NCBI RefSeq assembly: GCF_900890705.1
Contig: NZ_CAAHFH010000001.1
Coordinates: 2,356,001-2,420,000 of the forward strand
Direction of reading: 5' to 3'
DNA from: Pontiella sulfatireligans
GTDB taxonomy: Bacteria; Verrucomicrobiota; Kiritimatiellia; Kiritimatiellales; Pontiellaceae
Length of the DNA stretch: 64,000 nt
How positions within the stretch are numbered: position 1 is the first letter of the stretch; the number at the start of each line of letters is the position of its first letter. This document shows, piece by piece, positions 43,485 through 51,369 of this stretch. The notes below the pieces were generated by a model that was not told where the DNA came from, searched no databases, and saw only the letters and a program-made list of their open reading frames with translations. A program made the translations under genes and the position numbers.

Positions 43485-44264
43485 TGAATGATGTTCATCT
43501 AGGTTCTTCAACCCGCTCTGGCATAACCGCCGGGGCGGTATTGATTCTTTTTACCTATGCGATATGCGGGCGGTAAAAAGGGCGACTCCCCCTGATCTAG
43601 AAAATATCGCGGAGGAGCCGCCAATACCCATATGCCTCGGCGCACATGCTTCCCTTTCCAACTACGAGTTAGAGAGCGGGATAAATGCATCCTGTCATGC
43701 ATACTCATACCTTATTCCATTAGTGTATCTACAGGTGATTCAGGGTCAACAGTTAACTCAGGGGACATGAAAACTCTCATTTTTCCATCTTAGATTTCTG
43801 GGCTGTGCACACGTTGCACGGCTGTAATACCGCGCCATAAGAAACCTACTTTTTATATCTCATATTTTTGAGATAAATAGGGTTTTTATGGGCGCGTCCC
43901 GTAACCGCGCAAAGCGTGCAGAAGCAGTTCGCTACAAGATTTCAGCAAGCTTTCTACAGGCATTATTCCCTGGAGTTGCGCTACCTTGTGCCGCACTTAG
44001 CCCGGAGGCAGGCCAAGGGGATGATAGGTAGCTTCTCTGCTAGTCCCTGCCGAAGCCTAAAGCACGACTTAGCGTGATCCTAAACTGCTCCTAAAGATGT
44101 CACTAACGCCCACCGCCATCATCGATCTAAACTGCCGTGTTGGAACGGTGGCCCAAAACTTGGTGGTTCGGGGTTTGCTCCCGCCACCTTGTAAACACCG
44201 GTTGGGATTTGATGACTCCGAGCATCTTTCTTTTTCGCGATCCGTTCCTTTGTGGATCTTTTAC
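43485..44264. other. 780-bp gene-free stretch
   Basis: No convincing gene on either strand. It contains a large imperfect palindrome (43,831-43,896) and a doubled ATGCAT near 43,686-43,702. It may hold remains of mobile elements. Confidence 0.5.
43831..43896. repeat. 66-bp extended imperfect palindrome
   Basis: The left arm CGCGCCATAAGAAACCTA pairs with the right arm TAGGGTTTTTATGGGCGCG. An inner stem (ATCTCA/TGAGAT) closes the centre. This would fold into one long hairpin in DNA or RNA. It has no coding content; a miniature inverted-repeat element or an end of a lost element is possible. Confidence 0.6.
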
Positions 44265-45911
44265 TTAACCGTCTACAGAAATCGGTTCCATTTTCTTTAT
44301 TGGATCGTCGGTCTGAACTGCCCTCCAACCATCCTGAGTTTCGATCTTGAAGACAATGGCTGTTTTATTAGGAGCTTTGAACGGTGTTTTCACTACAAGC
44401 CCTTCGTGGGTCACTTTCCATTCAATCTTTTCCGGAGAAGTAAGCACAGACACGTTGGTGACCGTGGTCTTTCCGAGCTTGCCCTTGGCCAGGCTCTTGA
44501 TTGTTACATCCACCTCACTTCCCGCCCAGCCGAGCTGAATGGCGTAGATGGCGTTGCCCTTGGTGGTGAAGCGGAAGTTTTCTGCCGTATAGTCGCCGCT
44601 CATCTGCGTGAAGTGCCCGCCGTGCTCCGACGACGCGATGCGCTTGGGACCTTCACCATAGGTAACGAATGGACGGGTGCCGTAGATCGCCTCCCCGTTG
44701 GCGCGCAACCAATCGCCCATATCGAGCAGCGAGCGGCGCTGTGCATCATCAATAACACCATCGGCGGTCGGCGAAATGTTGAGCAGCAGATTTCCGTTTT
44801 TGCTGACGATATCGATGAGCATGTGCAGCATCGTCTTGGCTGACTTGATGTCCAGCTCTTCGGTGTAGGACCAGCTACCGGTCTTGGTCCATTGGCCGGC
44901 GCTAATGGTGTCGTCGGTCAACCAGTTATATTCGGTGAGCTGATCCAGACGCCCCTTCTCAAAATCGACCACACCGACATTCTGCGGAAGGTCATGCTGT
45001 TTGTAGGTCGTGACGACTTCCTTACCCCACTCTTCTGCGGCGTTGAAATAGTAGGCCGCGAAACGCGCGCGATTTTCCTGCGGGAGGCGGTCGAGCCACG
45101 AGTCGAACCAGATAATGTCGGGCTGATAGGTATTGATCACCTCTTCCAGTATCTGGTTCCACCATTCACAGAAATTTTCCCAGCCCATCGTGCCATAAAG
45201 TTTCTGGAGATCGGGCGAATCCTTTCCAATACGTTCCGGCGCCTCGCGCTGCAAATAATTGTAGCGGCCTTGGTAGTGCCAGCGGCGCTGCTCCTTTTCT
45301 GGAGCATCGGCAGCAGCCTGCCCCACCTTGGCGTGATGAAAGGTTGCAATAAATCTCATATCATGCTTGCGGATGGCGGTCACCAATTCCCCAAGGAGAT
45401 CACGCTTCGGGCCAATCTTCGCGGCATTCCAGGGCGTGACTTTGGAATCCCACAGCGCATAGCCGTCGTGATGCATTGCCACGGGGCCGGCAAACTTTGC
45501 CCCTGCCTCCACGAAAAGATCGGCCCATTCGTCCGCATCATAATGCTCGGCGGTAAACATCGGGAACAGATCGTGGTATTCAAAATCCTTCGGCTCACCG
45601 AACGTGCGCGTGTGAAACTCGTGCTCACGGTAGGTCTGGAAGCCGACGCCGAGATTGTAGTTGCGCTTCTGCTCGTTCTCCACCGGCTTCTTCCCGCTGG
45701 GGTGGCCATACATCGTGCGCGGATAGTGCTCATTACCAAAGGCAGGAACCGAATACGGCGCCCAATGGAAGTAGATGCCGAATTTTGCATCCTTGAACCA
45801 CTCCGGCGTTTCGTTCACTCTTGCCAGATCATCCCAGTCGGCCTTGTATTCCGCCAACGACGGTATAGCCAATAGCGAGCAAGTGATAACAGCATATACA
45901 TTTTTTTTCAT
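44265..45911 (-). CDS. GH29 alpha-L-fucosidase, secreted (1)
   Basis: The 548-residue protein has a signal peptide (about 1-20). The GH29 barrel is clear: PEWFKDAKFGIYFHWAPYSV, AGPVAMHHDGYALWDSKVT, GPKRDLLGEL and DIIWFDSWLD, where Asp 270 is the expected nucleophile. A late KNGNLLLNISPTADGVI segment is also typical. A C-terminal beta-sandwich follows (from about 440). GH29 enzymes remove alpha-L-fucose, some alpha-L-galactose. GAGGGTG precedes ATG 45911. It lies 120 bp downstream of a second GH29 gene. A leader with a 14-bp motif shared with 51,309 lies directly upstream. Confidence 0.94.
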   Translation of the reverse strand: MKKNVYAVITCSLLAIPSLAEYKADWDDLARVNETPEWFKDAKFGIYFHWAPYSVPAFGNEHYPRTMYGHPSGKKPVENEQKRNYNLGVGFQTYREHEFHTRTFGEPKDFEYHDLFPMFTAEHYDADEWADLFVEAGAKFAGPVAMHHDGYALWDSKVTPWNAAKIGPKRDLLGELVTAIRKHDMRFIATFHHAKVGQAAADAPEKEQRRWHYQGRYNYLQREAPERIGKDSPDLQKLYGTMGWENFCEWWNQILEEVINTYQPDIIWFDSWLDRLPQENRARFAAYYFNAAEEWGKEVVTTYKQHDLPQNVGVVDFEKGRLDQLTEYNWLTDDTISAGQWTKTGSWSYTEELDIKSAKTMLHMLIDIVSKNGNLLLNISPTADGVIDDAQRRSLLDMGDWLRANGEAIYGTRPFVTYGEGPKRIASSEHGGHFTQMSGDYTAENFRFTTKGNAIYAIQLGWAGSEVDVTIKSLAKGKLGKTTVTNVSVLTSPEKIEWKVTHEGLVVKTPFKAPNKTAIVFKIETQDGWRAVQTDDPIKKMEPISVDG

Positions 45912-46031
45912 GACACCCTCAAATCGATTTAAACTGGTTAATCTATAAACGATTTAAAATGGTGTTTTTCCCAAAATTTATACTATCGCCGTGTTTTAAG
46001 AATAACTTCAGCAACGCGATCACCGAACCTC
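45912..46031 (-). promoter_or_regulatory. GH29 leader with shared motif and a 10-bp palindrome
   Basis: It contains AAATCGATTT (palindrome, 45,921-45,930) and TTAATCTATAAACG (45,938-45,951), which recurs exactly at 51,309-51,322 before the PEP-CTERM gene. On the minus strand the motif reads CGTTTATAGATTAA and could include a -10 box. The assignment is tentative. Confidence 0.4.
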
Positions 46032-47564
46032 CTATGGGAGGCGGCCTTTAAATCCAATCCTCACGGGATAGGCCATGCCGTATGCGGGTTTGGAGGGAAG
46101 CATTATTTCCAAACCCCGAGAGGTCTGCTTCCAACCCAGTTCGCCATCAACTCCAAGGAGCCGAACAGATTTGATCTTCCCGAGATCCTTCTTTGCCAGC
46201 GTCTTAATAAGTATTTTTTCACCCGGCCAATCGAGAGCAGTTGCGTAGAGCACGTCGTTCTGCTTATTCCGGGTGAAGCGAATATGTTCACCGGTGTACA
46301 CCGTATGATGATCGTGCTGTGAACGCTGATCGTCCAGCGACGGGCCTTCACCGAAGATGGAGTAAGGGCGGGTTGAGTAGATCGCTTCGCCGCACACCTT
46401 CAACCATGCGCCCATACCGAGCAGCGGTTGCTTGTATTCGGGCGGAACGGTTCCGTCAGCCTTCGGTCCAAAGTTGAGCATCATGACGCCGTTTTTCGAG
46501 ACAATGTCTACGAGGGAATCGAGCAGCTGGTCGGCGGTGCGGTATTCATCCTCTGTTGAATAGCCCCAGGAATAAACGCTGATGGACGTATCGGTCTGCC
46601 AGACATTTTCCTGAATATCGATCATCTGCCGCCGCTCCAGGTCGCGCACACCGGCATTCGTTGGAATGTCGTTGCGCTTTGAGCAGAGCACCATGCCCGG
46701 GGAACCAAAGGTTCCCTTACCGGTTTCGATGCCCTTGTTGTAGAGATAGGCCGCAAACCGGGCGTGGAAATTTTCCTCGCGCCATTCGGGTTTATTCCAG
46801 CCCCAGTCAAAATAGTAGAGATCGCAATCGGACTTATCCACCAGCTCCGTGGTGCGTTTCCACCAGCGTTCCAGATAGGCTTCATCCACCACGCCTTCTG
46901 AATAAAAGTCGGCCAGTTCAGGCTGCGCTTTTCCGATGCCGTTGCGGTGGTAGAACCCAAAATATTCATAGTTCCAGGCAAAGTGATTCGAGACACCAAA
47001 CTTCAGACCTTTTTTGCGGGAAGCGGCTTTCATTTCGCCCACGAGATCACGCTTGGGCCCCATTTCTACCGAATCCCATTTCGTCAGATCCGAGTCGTAC
47101 AGCGCAAAGCCGTCATGGTGCATTCCCATCATGCAGAAAAATTTTGCTCCGGAATCCACAGCCAGCTGCGCCCAGGCATCGGCATCCCATTTTTCCGCTT
47201 TCCAGAGTGGAATCAGATCATGATAGCCAAAGTCGGCAACCGAGCCGTAGCTCTTTTCATGGAAGTCCTTGGTCTTCATGCCGCGCGCTTCGTAGTAGTC
47301 GCTAAGCACACGCCCTTTTTTATCCAGCCGGGTTTCGCCCTTTTCAACACCATGAACCCAGCGGCCATACCATTCCGCCGCATGATCCCCGCGAAAGGCG
47401 GGAACCGAATAGACGCCCCAGTGCGGCCAGATGCCGAATTTTGCATCCTGATACCATTCGGGCACTTCGTAGTTTGAAAGTGAATCCCAATCCGCTTCGT
47501 ACCCCTTCCCGGAAACTGAACCGACTGCAAGACACACTCCTATGCTTAATATCCAAATCTTCAT
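46032..47564 (-). CDS. GH29 alpha-L-fucosidase-like enzyme, secreted (2)
   Basis: The 510-residue protein has a signal peptide (about 1-19). The GH29 barrel has PEWYQDAKFGIWPHWGVYSV, MMGMHHDGFALYDSDLTKWD, MGPKRDLVGEM and DLYYFDWGWN, where Asp 253 is the likely nucleophile. A late KNGVMMLNFGPKADGTV segment and a C-terminal beta domain follow. It differs clearly from the neighbour at 44,265 (for example an insert around 60-95), so the two probably prefer different linkages or sugars. AAAGGAAC precedes ATG 47564. It is 127 bp downstream of the GH117-like pair. Confidence 0.93.
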   Translation of the reverse strand: MKIWILSIGVCLAVGSVSGKGYEADWDSLSNYEVPEWYQDAKFGIWPHWGVYSVPAFRGDHAAEWYGRWVHGVEKGETRLDKKGRVLSDYYEARGMKTKDFHEKSYGSVADFGYHDLIPLWKAEKWDADAWAQLAVDSGAKFFCMMGMHHDGFALYDSDLTKWDSVEMGPKRDLVGEMKAASRKKGLKFGVSNHFAWNYEYFGFYHRNGIGKAQPELADFYSEGVVDEAYLERWWKRTTELVDKSDCDLYYFDWGWNKPEWREENFHARFAAYLYNKGIETGKGTFGSPGMVLCSKRNDIPTNAGVRDLERRQMIDIQENVWQTDTSISVYSWGYSTEDEYRTADQLLDSLVDIVSKNGVMMLNFGPKADGTVPPEYKQPLLGMGAWLKVCGEAIYSTRPYSIFGEGPSLDDQRSQHDHHTVYTGEHIRFTRNKQNDVLYATALDWPGEKILIKTLAKKDLGKIKSVRLLGVDGELGWKQTSRGLEIMLPSKPAYGMAYPVRIGFKGRLP

Positions 47565-47691
47565 GAGTCCGTTCCTTTAAACTTCATAGAGGAACCCCCG
47601 CAGACACCGATTTCTTTGACAACAAAGGGCATCTTGCCGCCATCCTCTGAGATGCTTCTGCATTGAAAGTTACAAAGCATTTTTACATTCA

Positions 47692-48933
47692 TCAACGCAC
47701 CGTTTCCTTATCCAACCTTTTTTGCGACTGTATGATCTGCTTCTTCACCAATGGAGGCAACGCAACGCCCTTCTGGAAATAGGTGTCGGCATTAAAACGC
47801 AGGTTATTGCGTTTGAAATATTCGCGATCCACATCGAGCGAGAGATCACAGTCGAAGCGGGCGAGAATCGATTCGTTGGCTGCACCGCCGCCATCGGGAT
47901 TGATGTGGCACAGCCCCCATGTGAAACCGCGACCATCGCCCTTGCCGTCGAAGGTGGTCGGGCAAAACGGCCCCGGCGCAACCGGCGGTATCTGGATCAT
48001 CGACATCACCTTGAAGTTTTCTCCGTCGGGCGACCACTGGATGGTGTTTTTTTCCGGGCCGTCAAGCGCGACCAACGCGGCGACGCCATCCTTCCACGCA
48101 AACATGCAGGTTTCGTGTCCGGAGTTGATGACCGGGTTCAGCTTAGAGGCTTCAAACGGCCCAAGCGGATTATCGGAAAAGGCAACGCCCTGCATGCGCA
48201 GCACATATTCCGAACCACGCTCGATCGGCGCACCCTTGTAATAAATTAGAATGCGGCCGTTGTGGACCACCGGACAAGGATCATTGATCTTGATGTTGCC
48301 CCAACTCCCTGCCGGACTCGGCACAAGTGCATTTTCCGGATGGTGTGTCCACGGGCCGTTCGGCGAATCCGCATAGGCCACTCGCACTGGACAATACTCC
48401 TGTCCCCCGATTTTATTGTAGGCTTGGAAATAGAGATAATATTTCCCTTTCCAAACAAGAACACCCGGCGTGCAGATGGATCGGTTGCCCTGCTCCGGTT
48501 TCGGCGGACGGTGTACGGCGGGCTCCGCATCTTCAACCCAGTTCCATCCATCGGAACTCGTCGCATGCCAGATATCGGCCAGATCCCAGTCGGTACCGGG
48601 TTTGGTGTCGGTTGCGTTTTTCAGGCCGACCGGCGGGCATTCGGAACGACGGCCCGTGTACCAAACATGGTAGACGCCATCGACCTTGATTACCTTGGTC
48701 GGATCGCGACGGCTGACGTTTGCCTCTCGTTTAAAGTTTAGTTTCGAATATTTAAAATTGGAATAGAGTTCATTCCCGCGGTCTTCGTGAGGATTCCACT
48801 CATCGTACAACCGCTCCATCGCCGCACTCAGCGGGCGATCCGGCTTCTCCGTCGGAATAACCGCCGGGAAGGGTTTCTGCTCGGCGACGGCAACGCAGGC
48901 AATTGCCACTAGTCCTGAAATAAGTTTGGTCAT
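47692..48933 (-). CDS. GH117-like five-bladed propeller glycosidase (1)
   Basis: The 413-residue secreted protein has a signal peptide of about 17 residues. It resembles GH117, the 3,6-anhydro-alpha-L-galactosidase family: NELYSNFKYSKL, VSRRDPTKVIKVDGVYHVWY, WDLADIWHATSSDGWNW, INDPCPVVHNGRILIYY, INSGHETCMFAWKDGVAALV and GRGFTWGLCH. The conserved Asp in SRRDP, Asp in NDPCP and His-Glu in GHET fit the family active site. GH117 members act on red-algal galactan fragments and related alpha-L-linkages. The sugar here may be anhydro-galactose, galactose or fucose. It overlaps the upstream paralogue by 4 bp (ATGA). Confidence 0.75.
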   Translation of the reverse strand: MTKLISGLVAIACVAVAEQKPFPAVIPTEKPDRPLSAAMERLYDEWNPHEDRGNELYSNFKYSKLNFKREANVSRRDPTKVIKVDGVYHVWYTGRRSECPPVGLKNATDTKPGTDWDLADIWHATSSDGWNWVEDAEPAVHRPPKPEQGNRSICTPGVLVWKGKYYLYFQAYNKIGGQEYCPVRVAYADSPNGPWTHHPENALVPSPAGSWGNIKINDPCPVVHNGRILIYYKGAPIERGSEYVLRMQGVAFSDNPLGPFEASKLNPVINSGHETCMFAWKDGVAALVALDGPEKNTIQWSPDGENFKVMSMIQIPPVAPGPFCPTTFDGKGDGRGFTWGLCHINPDGGGAANESILARFDCDLSLDVDREYFKRNNLRFNADTYFQKGVALPPLVKKQIIQSQKRLDKETVR

Positions 48934-50153
48934 TGTCCTTCTCCCTGAATCTGTTTCTTTAAATTGCCCGGTAGCATGGTGCTTTTCTGGAAATAAGTTC
49001 CATCGTCGAATCGCAGATTGTTGCGTTTGAAATATTGGCGGTCGACCTCCAGCGAAAGATCGCAGTCGAAGCGGGCCAGAATGGAGTTATTGTTTCCGCT
49101 CTCCTTGTCCATGATGTGGCAGAGGCCCCAGGTTATGCCGCGTCCGTCACCGTTACCGGCGAATGCGTCCGGGCAGAACGGCCCCGGTGCGACCGGTGGA
49201 AGCTGGATCAGCGAGGCCACTTCAAAGTTAATGCCGTCGGGCGCAAACTGCACGGTGTTCTTTTCAGCGCCATCCAGGCTGACGATCGCTGCCACCCCGC
49301 CTTTGAACGGAAACATGCAGGTTTCATGGCCGGAATTGAGCACGGGGTTGAGCTGCGACTTTTTGAACGGCCCGAGCGGATGCTCGGCAATCGCGACGCC
49401 CTGTGCGCGGACGATGGTTCCGTTACCCCCTCCCTTTTGCGGGGAGCCTTTGTAGTAGATATAAATCTTTCCTTTGTAGACGATCGGGTACGGGTCGTGG
49501 ATCGCGTTGGAATCCCAGTCGCCCACGGCTCCAAAATCGATCACCACCTTACCGAGCGGCTTCCATGGCCCGAACGGCGAATCGGCTTCGGCCACAGTTA
49601 CCGCGGCACGGTCGCCGGAATCCAGTCCAGGAATTTCGTTAAAGCCCTGATAGTAGAGATAATATTTCCCTTTCCAGATCAGAACATCCGTTGTGGAAAT
49701 AGACCGCCAGCCGTATTGCGGCTTAGCCAACCGCGTGACGGCCGGCTTGTCGTCCTCAACCCAGTTCCAACCATTGGAACTCGTCGCATGCCATAGATCG
49801 CACAGATCCCAGTCGAACGAAGGAATCGTATCGGTTGCTTGTTTTCCCGCCGGAATACCCGCCGATTTCCGGCCCGTGTACCAGACATGATAGACGCCAT
49901 CAATCAGCAGGACCTTGGATGGATCCCGGCGTGAGATATTCGGCGCGGTTTCCAACCCTTGGAGCGGCGTATATTTAAAGTTGGAATAGAGTTCATTGGC
50001 CCGATCTTCATGCGGATTCCACTGCTCATACAAACGCGCAACCGCAACACTCACCGGAGTTTCCGGCTTTTCTTCCGGAATCAAAGCCGGAAACACTTCT
50101 GCAAAGCCGGTCAACGGCAATAGCAGTGCGAGACCCACAACTTTAATATTCAT
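48930..50153 (-). CDS. GH117-like five-bladed propeller glycosidase (2)
   Basis: The 407-residue protein is a tandem paralogue of the one at 47,692: signal peptide (ALLLPLTGFA), NELYSNFKYTPL, ISRRDPSKVLLIDGVYHVWY, SISTTDVLIWKGKYYLYYQG, IHDPYPIVYKGKIYIYYK, NSGHETCMFPFKGGVAAIVS and GRGITWGLCH. This copy keeps the HDPYP and STTD wording of typical GH117 more closely. ATG 50153 follows CAGGAG; a longer in-frame start 99 bp upstream is unlikely, since a signal peptide begins here. The 4-bp overlap with the second copy indicates a coupled pair with diverged specificities. Confidence 0.75.
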   Translation of the reverse strand: MNIKVVGLALLLPLTGFAEVFPALIPEEKPETPVSVAVARLYEQWNPHEDRANELYSNFKYTPLQGLETAPNISRRDPSKVLLIDGVYHVWYTGRKSAGIPAGKQATDTIPSFDWDLCDLWHATSSNGWNWVEDDKPAVTRLAKPQYGWRSISTTDVLIWKGKYYLYYQGFNEIPGLDSGDRAAVTVAEADSPFGPWKPLGKVVIDFGAVGDWDSNAIHDPYPIVYKGKIYIYYKGSPQKGGGNGTIVRAQGVAIAEHPLGPFKKSQLNPVLNSGHETCMFPFKGGVAAIVSLDGAEKNTVQFAPDGINFEVASLIQLPPVAPGPFCPDAFAGNGDGRGITWGLCHIMDKESGNNNSILARFDCDLSLEVDRQYFKRNNLRFDDGTYFQKSTMLPGNLKKQIQGEGQ

Positions 50154-50432
50154 TAACAAACTCCTGATTATCCATTTATGCATATAAATAGGAAACGTCC
50201 CTAGGACGCCATATTCCCAAAGACTGCAACGAAAGTTTGATTTAAGCAGCAATCTAAAATGAAAGGATCGCCGATCCGGCCGGATAAAGAAAGGGTCAGG
50301 TCCGTTTCCGGGAACATTTCACTGTAGACACAAAGCGAGGCGACAGCCAACCGACGCCCTCGTCGCTTTCTTTTCCGCAGAGAACGCGACGAGGACGTCG
50401 CGTCTACGATCTCTTTACTTGGAACTTGAACC
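50154..50432. other. Intergenic stretch with GC-rich inverted repeat
   Basis: No gene is seen. CCTCGTCGC (50,358) and GCGACGAGG (50,386) form a 9-bp inverted repeat, followed by GACGTCGCGTC. It may be a stabilising structure or an intergenic repeat unit. Confidence 0.4.
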
Positions 50433-50465
50433 AAAAAAGCCCCGCCCGAACAAATCGGATGGGGC
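50433..50465 (-). terminator. Intrinsic terminator of the PEP-CTERM gene
   Basis: On the minus strand GCCCCATCCGA pairs with TCGGGCGGGGC around a short loop and is followed by six T. It is 34 bp after the stop at 50,499. Confidence 0.8.
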
Positions 50466-50498
50466 CGTATAAATTTGAGATCCCGCTTGAGCGGATGC

Positions 50499-51257
50499 CT
50501 ACATATGGAAGCGACGAGCCACAAGCAGTCCGACTCCCGACAAAGCAATCAAACCAAGGGTAGCCGGTTCAGGGATCACGGACAGTGTTACCTGGTCCAC
50601 GTCTACATACGAGGTGGCTCCAAAGTCGGGGGAGACGACCTGGAAGGCCGTTCGAACCTGGTCAAGCTCGCCGTCACTTGCTGCAATACCGAGCGTAGAA
50701 ACCTCAGCGGCACCGCCGATCGAGTAATACACATCGACCAGGTCGGTATCAAGATTCAGCACAGCCCGCACCGCCAGCGTATCCGGCAAAACGGTTGCAT
50801 TGAAGTCATAAAGCGTGACAGCGGGACCTGACCCCAGAGCCTCCAGCCTCAACTCACCATTGCGCTTCACAAGTTTAATTATAGCCAGGTCATGTCTTTC
50901 AGCGACCACGGCACTGTCATGCCGAAAACTAAACCCTACGGAGCCCCCGGCAATATCCCCATCCGTCATATCGGCTGCACTATACGTGACGGCTAACTCA
51001 TAGATTCCGCTGGTGACATCAGTTGTGCTCAGATTTGCTCCATTGAATAAATTGGCTCCCTGCGTTATATGCAGGTTTCCGCTTCCGTCGGTCTGAAGAT
51101 TGGTACGCGCCACATACCACTTTGCCGTTCCGGCGGAATTGTTAAGATCTTTGAGGTCCGTACCGGGGTCATCATTCATCTGCCAATTTTCGATCGTCGC
51201 CGCATGCGCGAACGAGCCAACTAGGGCAATAGCCATAATCATTACTGTTTTTTTCAT
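50499..51257 (-). CDS. PEP-CTERM secreted beta-sandwich-like protein
   Basis: The 252-residue protein has a signal peptide (ending FAHAA). The middle of about 200 residues is rich in beta-strand patterns (IENWQMNDDPGTDLKDLNNS; YELAVTYSAADMTDGDIAGG; VGFSFRHDS; VRAVLNLDTDLVDVYYSIGG), like a LamG-type binding domain. The C-terminal PEP-CTERM tag IPEPATLGLIALSGVGLLV, then ARRFHM, is intact. It should be handled by an exosortase. It lies alone between the beta-helix and GH117 genes, with its own terminator and a leader motif shared with the GH29 gene. The function is unknown; a glycan-binding role is possible. Confidence 0.85.
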   Translation of the reverse strand: MKKTVMIMAIALVGSFAHAATIENWQMNDDPGTDLKDLNNSAGTAKWYVARTNLQTDGSGNLHITQGANLFNGANLSTTDVTSGIYELAVTYSAADMTDGDIAGGSVGFSFRHDSAVVAERHDLAIIKLVKRNGELRLEALGSGPAVTLYDFNATVLPDTLAVRAVLNLDTDLVDVYYSIGGAAEVSTLGIAASDGELDQVRTAFQVVSPDFGATSYVDVDQVTLSVIPEPATLGLIALSGVGLLVARRFHM

Positions 51258-51308
51258 TTTTTCTCCGGCCTTTGAAATTTCTGGTTTCGAGAAACAGATC
51301 TCTTTCCA

Positions 51309-51322
51309 TTAATCTATAAACG
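51309..51322 (-). promoter_or_regulatory. Shared 14-bp leader motif
   Basis: TTAATCTATAAACG, identical to 45,938-45,951 upstream of a GH29 gene. Here it is 52 bp before the PEP-CTERM start. Confidence 0.4.
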
Positions 51323-51369
51323 TCATCTTCGGGCACGATTCTCACGGTGTGGGCATTTTTTTTAAACCG

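Noticed and set aside
43485..44264. Possible tRNA or small RNA in the gene-free stretch
   Set aside because: I looked for cloverleaf pairing and CCA-type ends and found none. Only the palindrome at 43,831 stands out.
44892..45875. Plus-strand open frame of 327 codons opposite GH29
   Set aside because: A shadow of the fucosidase gene; no ribosome site and no domain.
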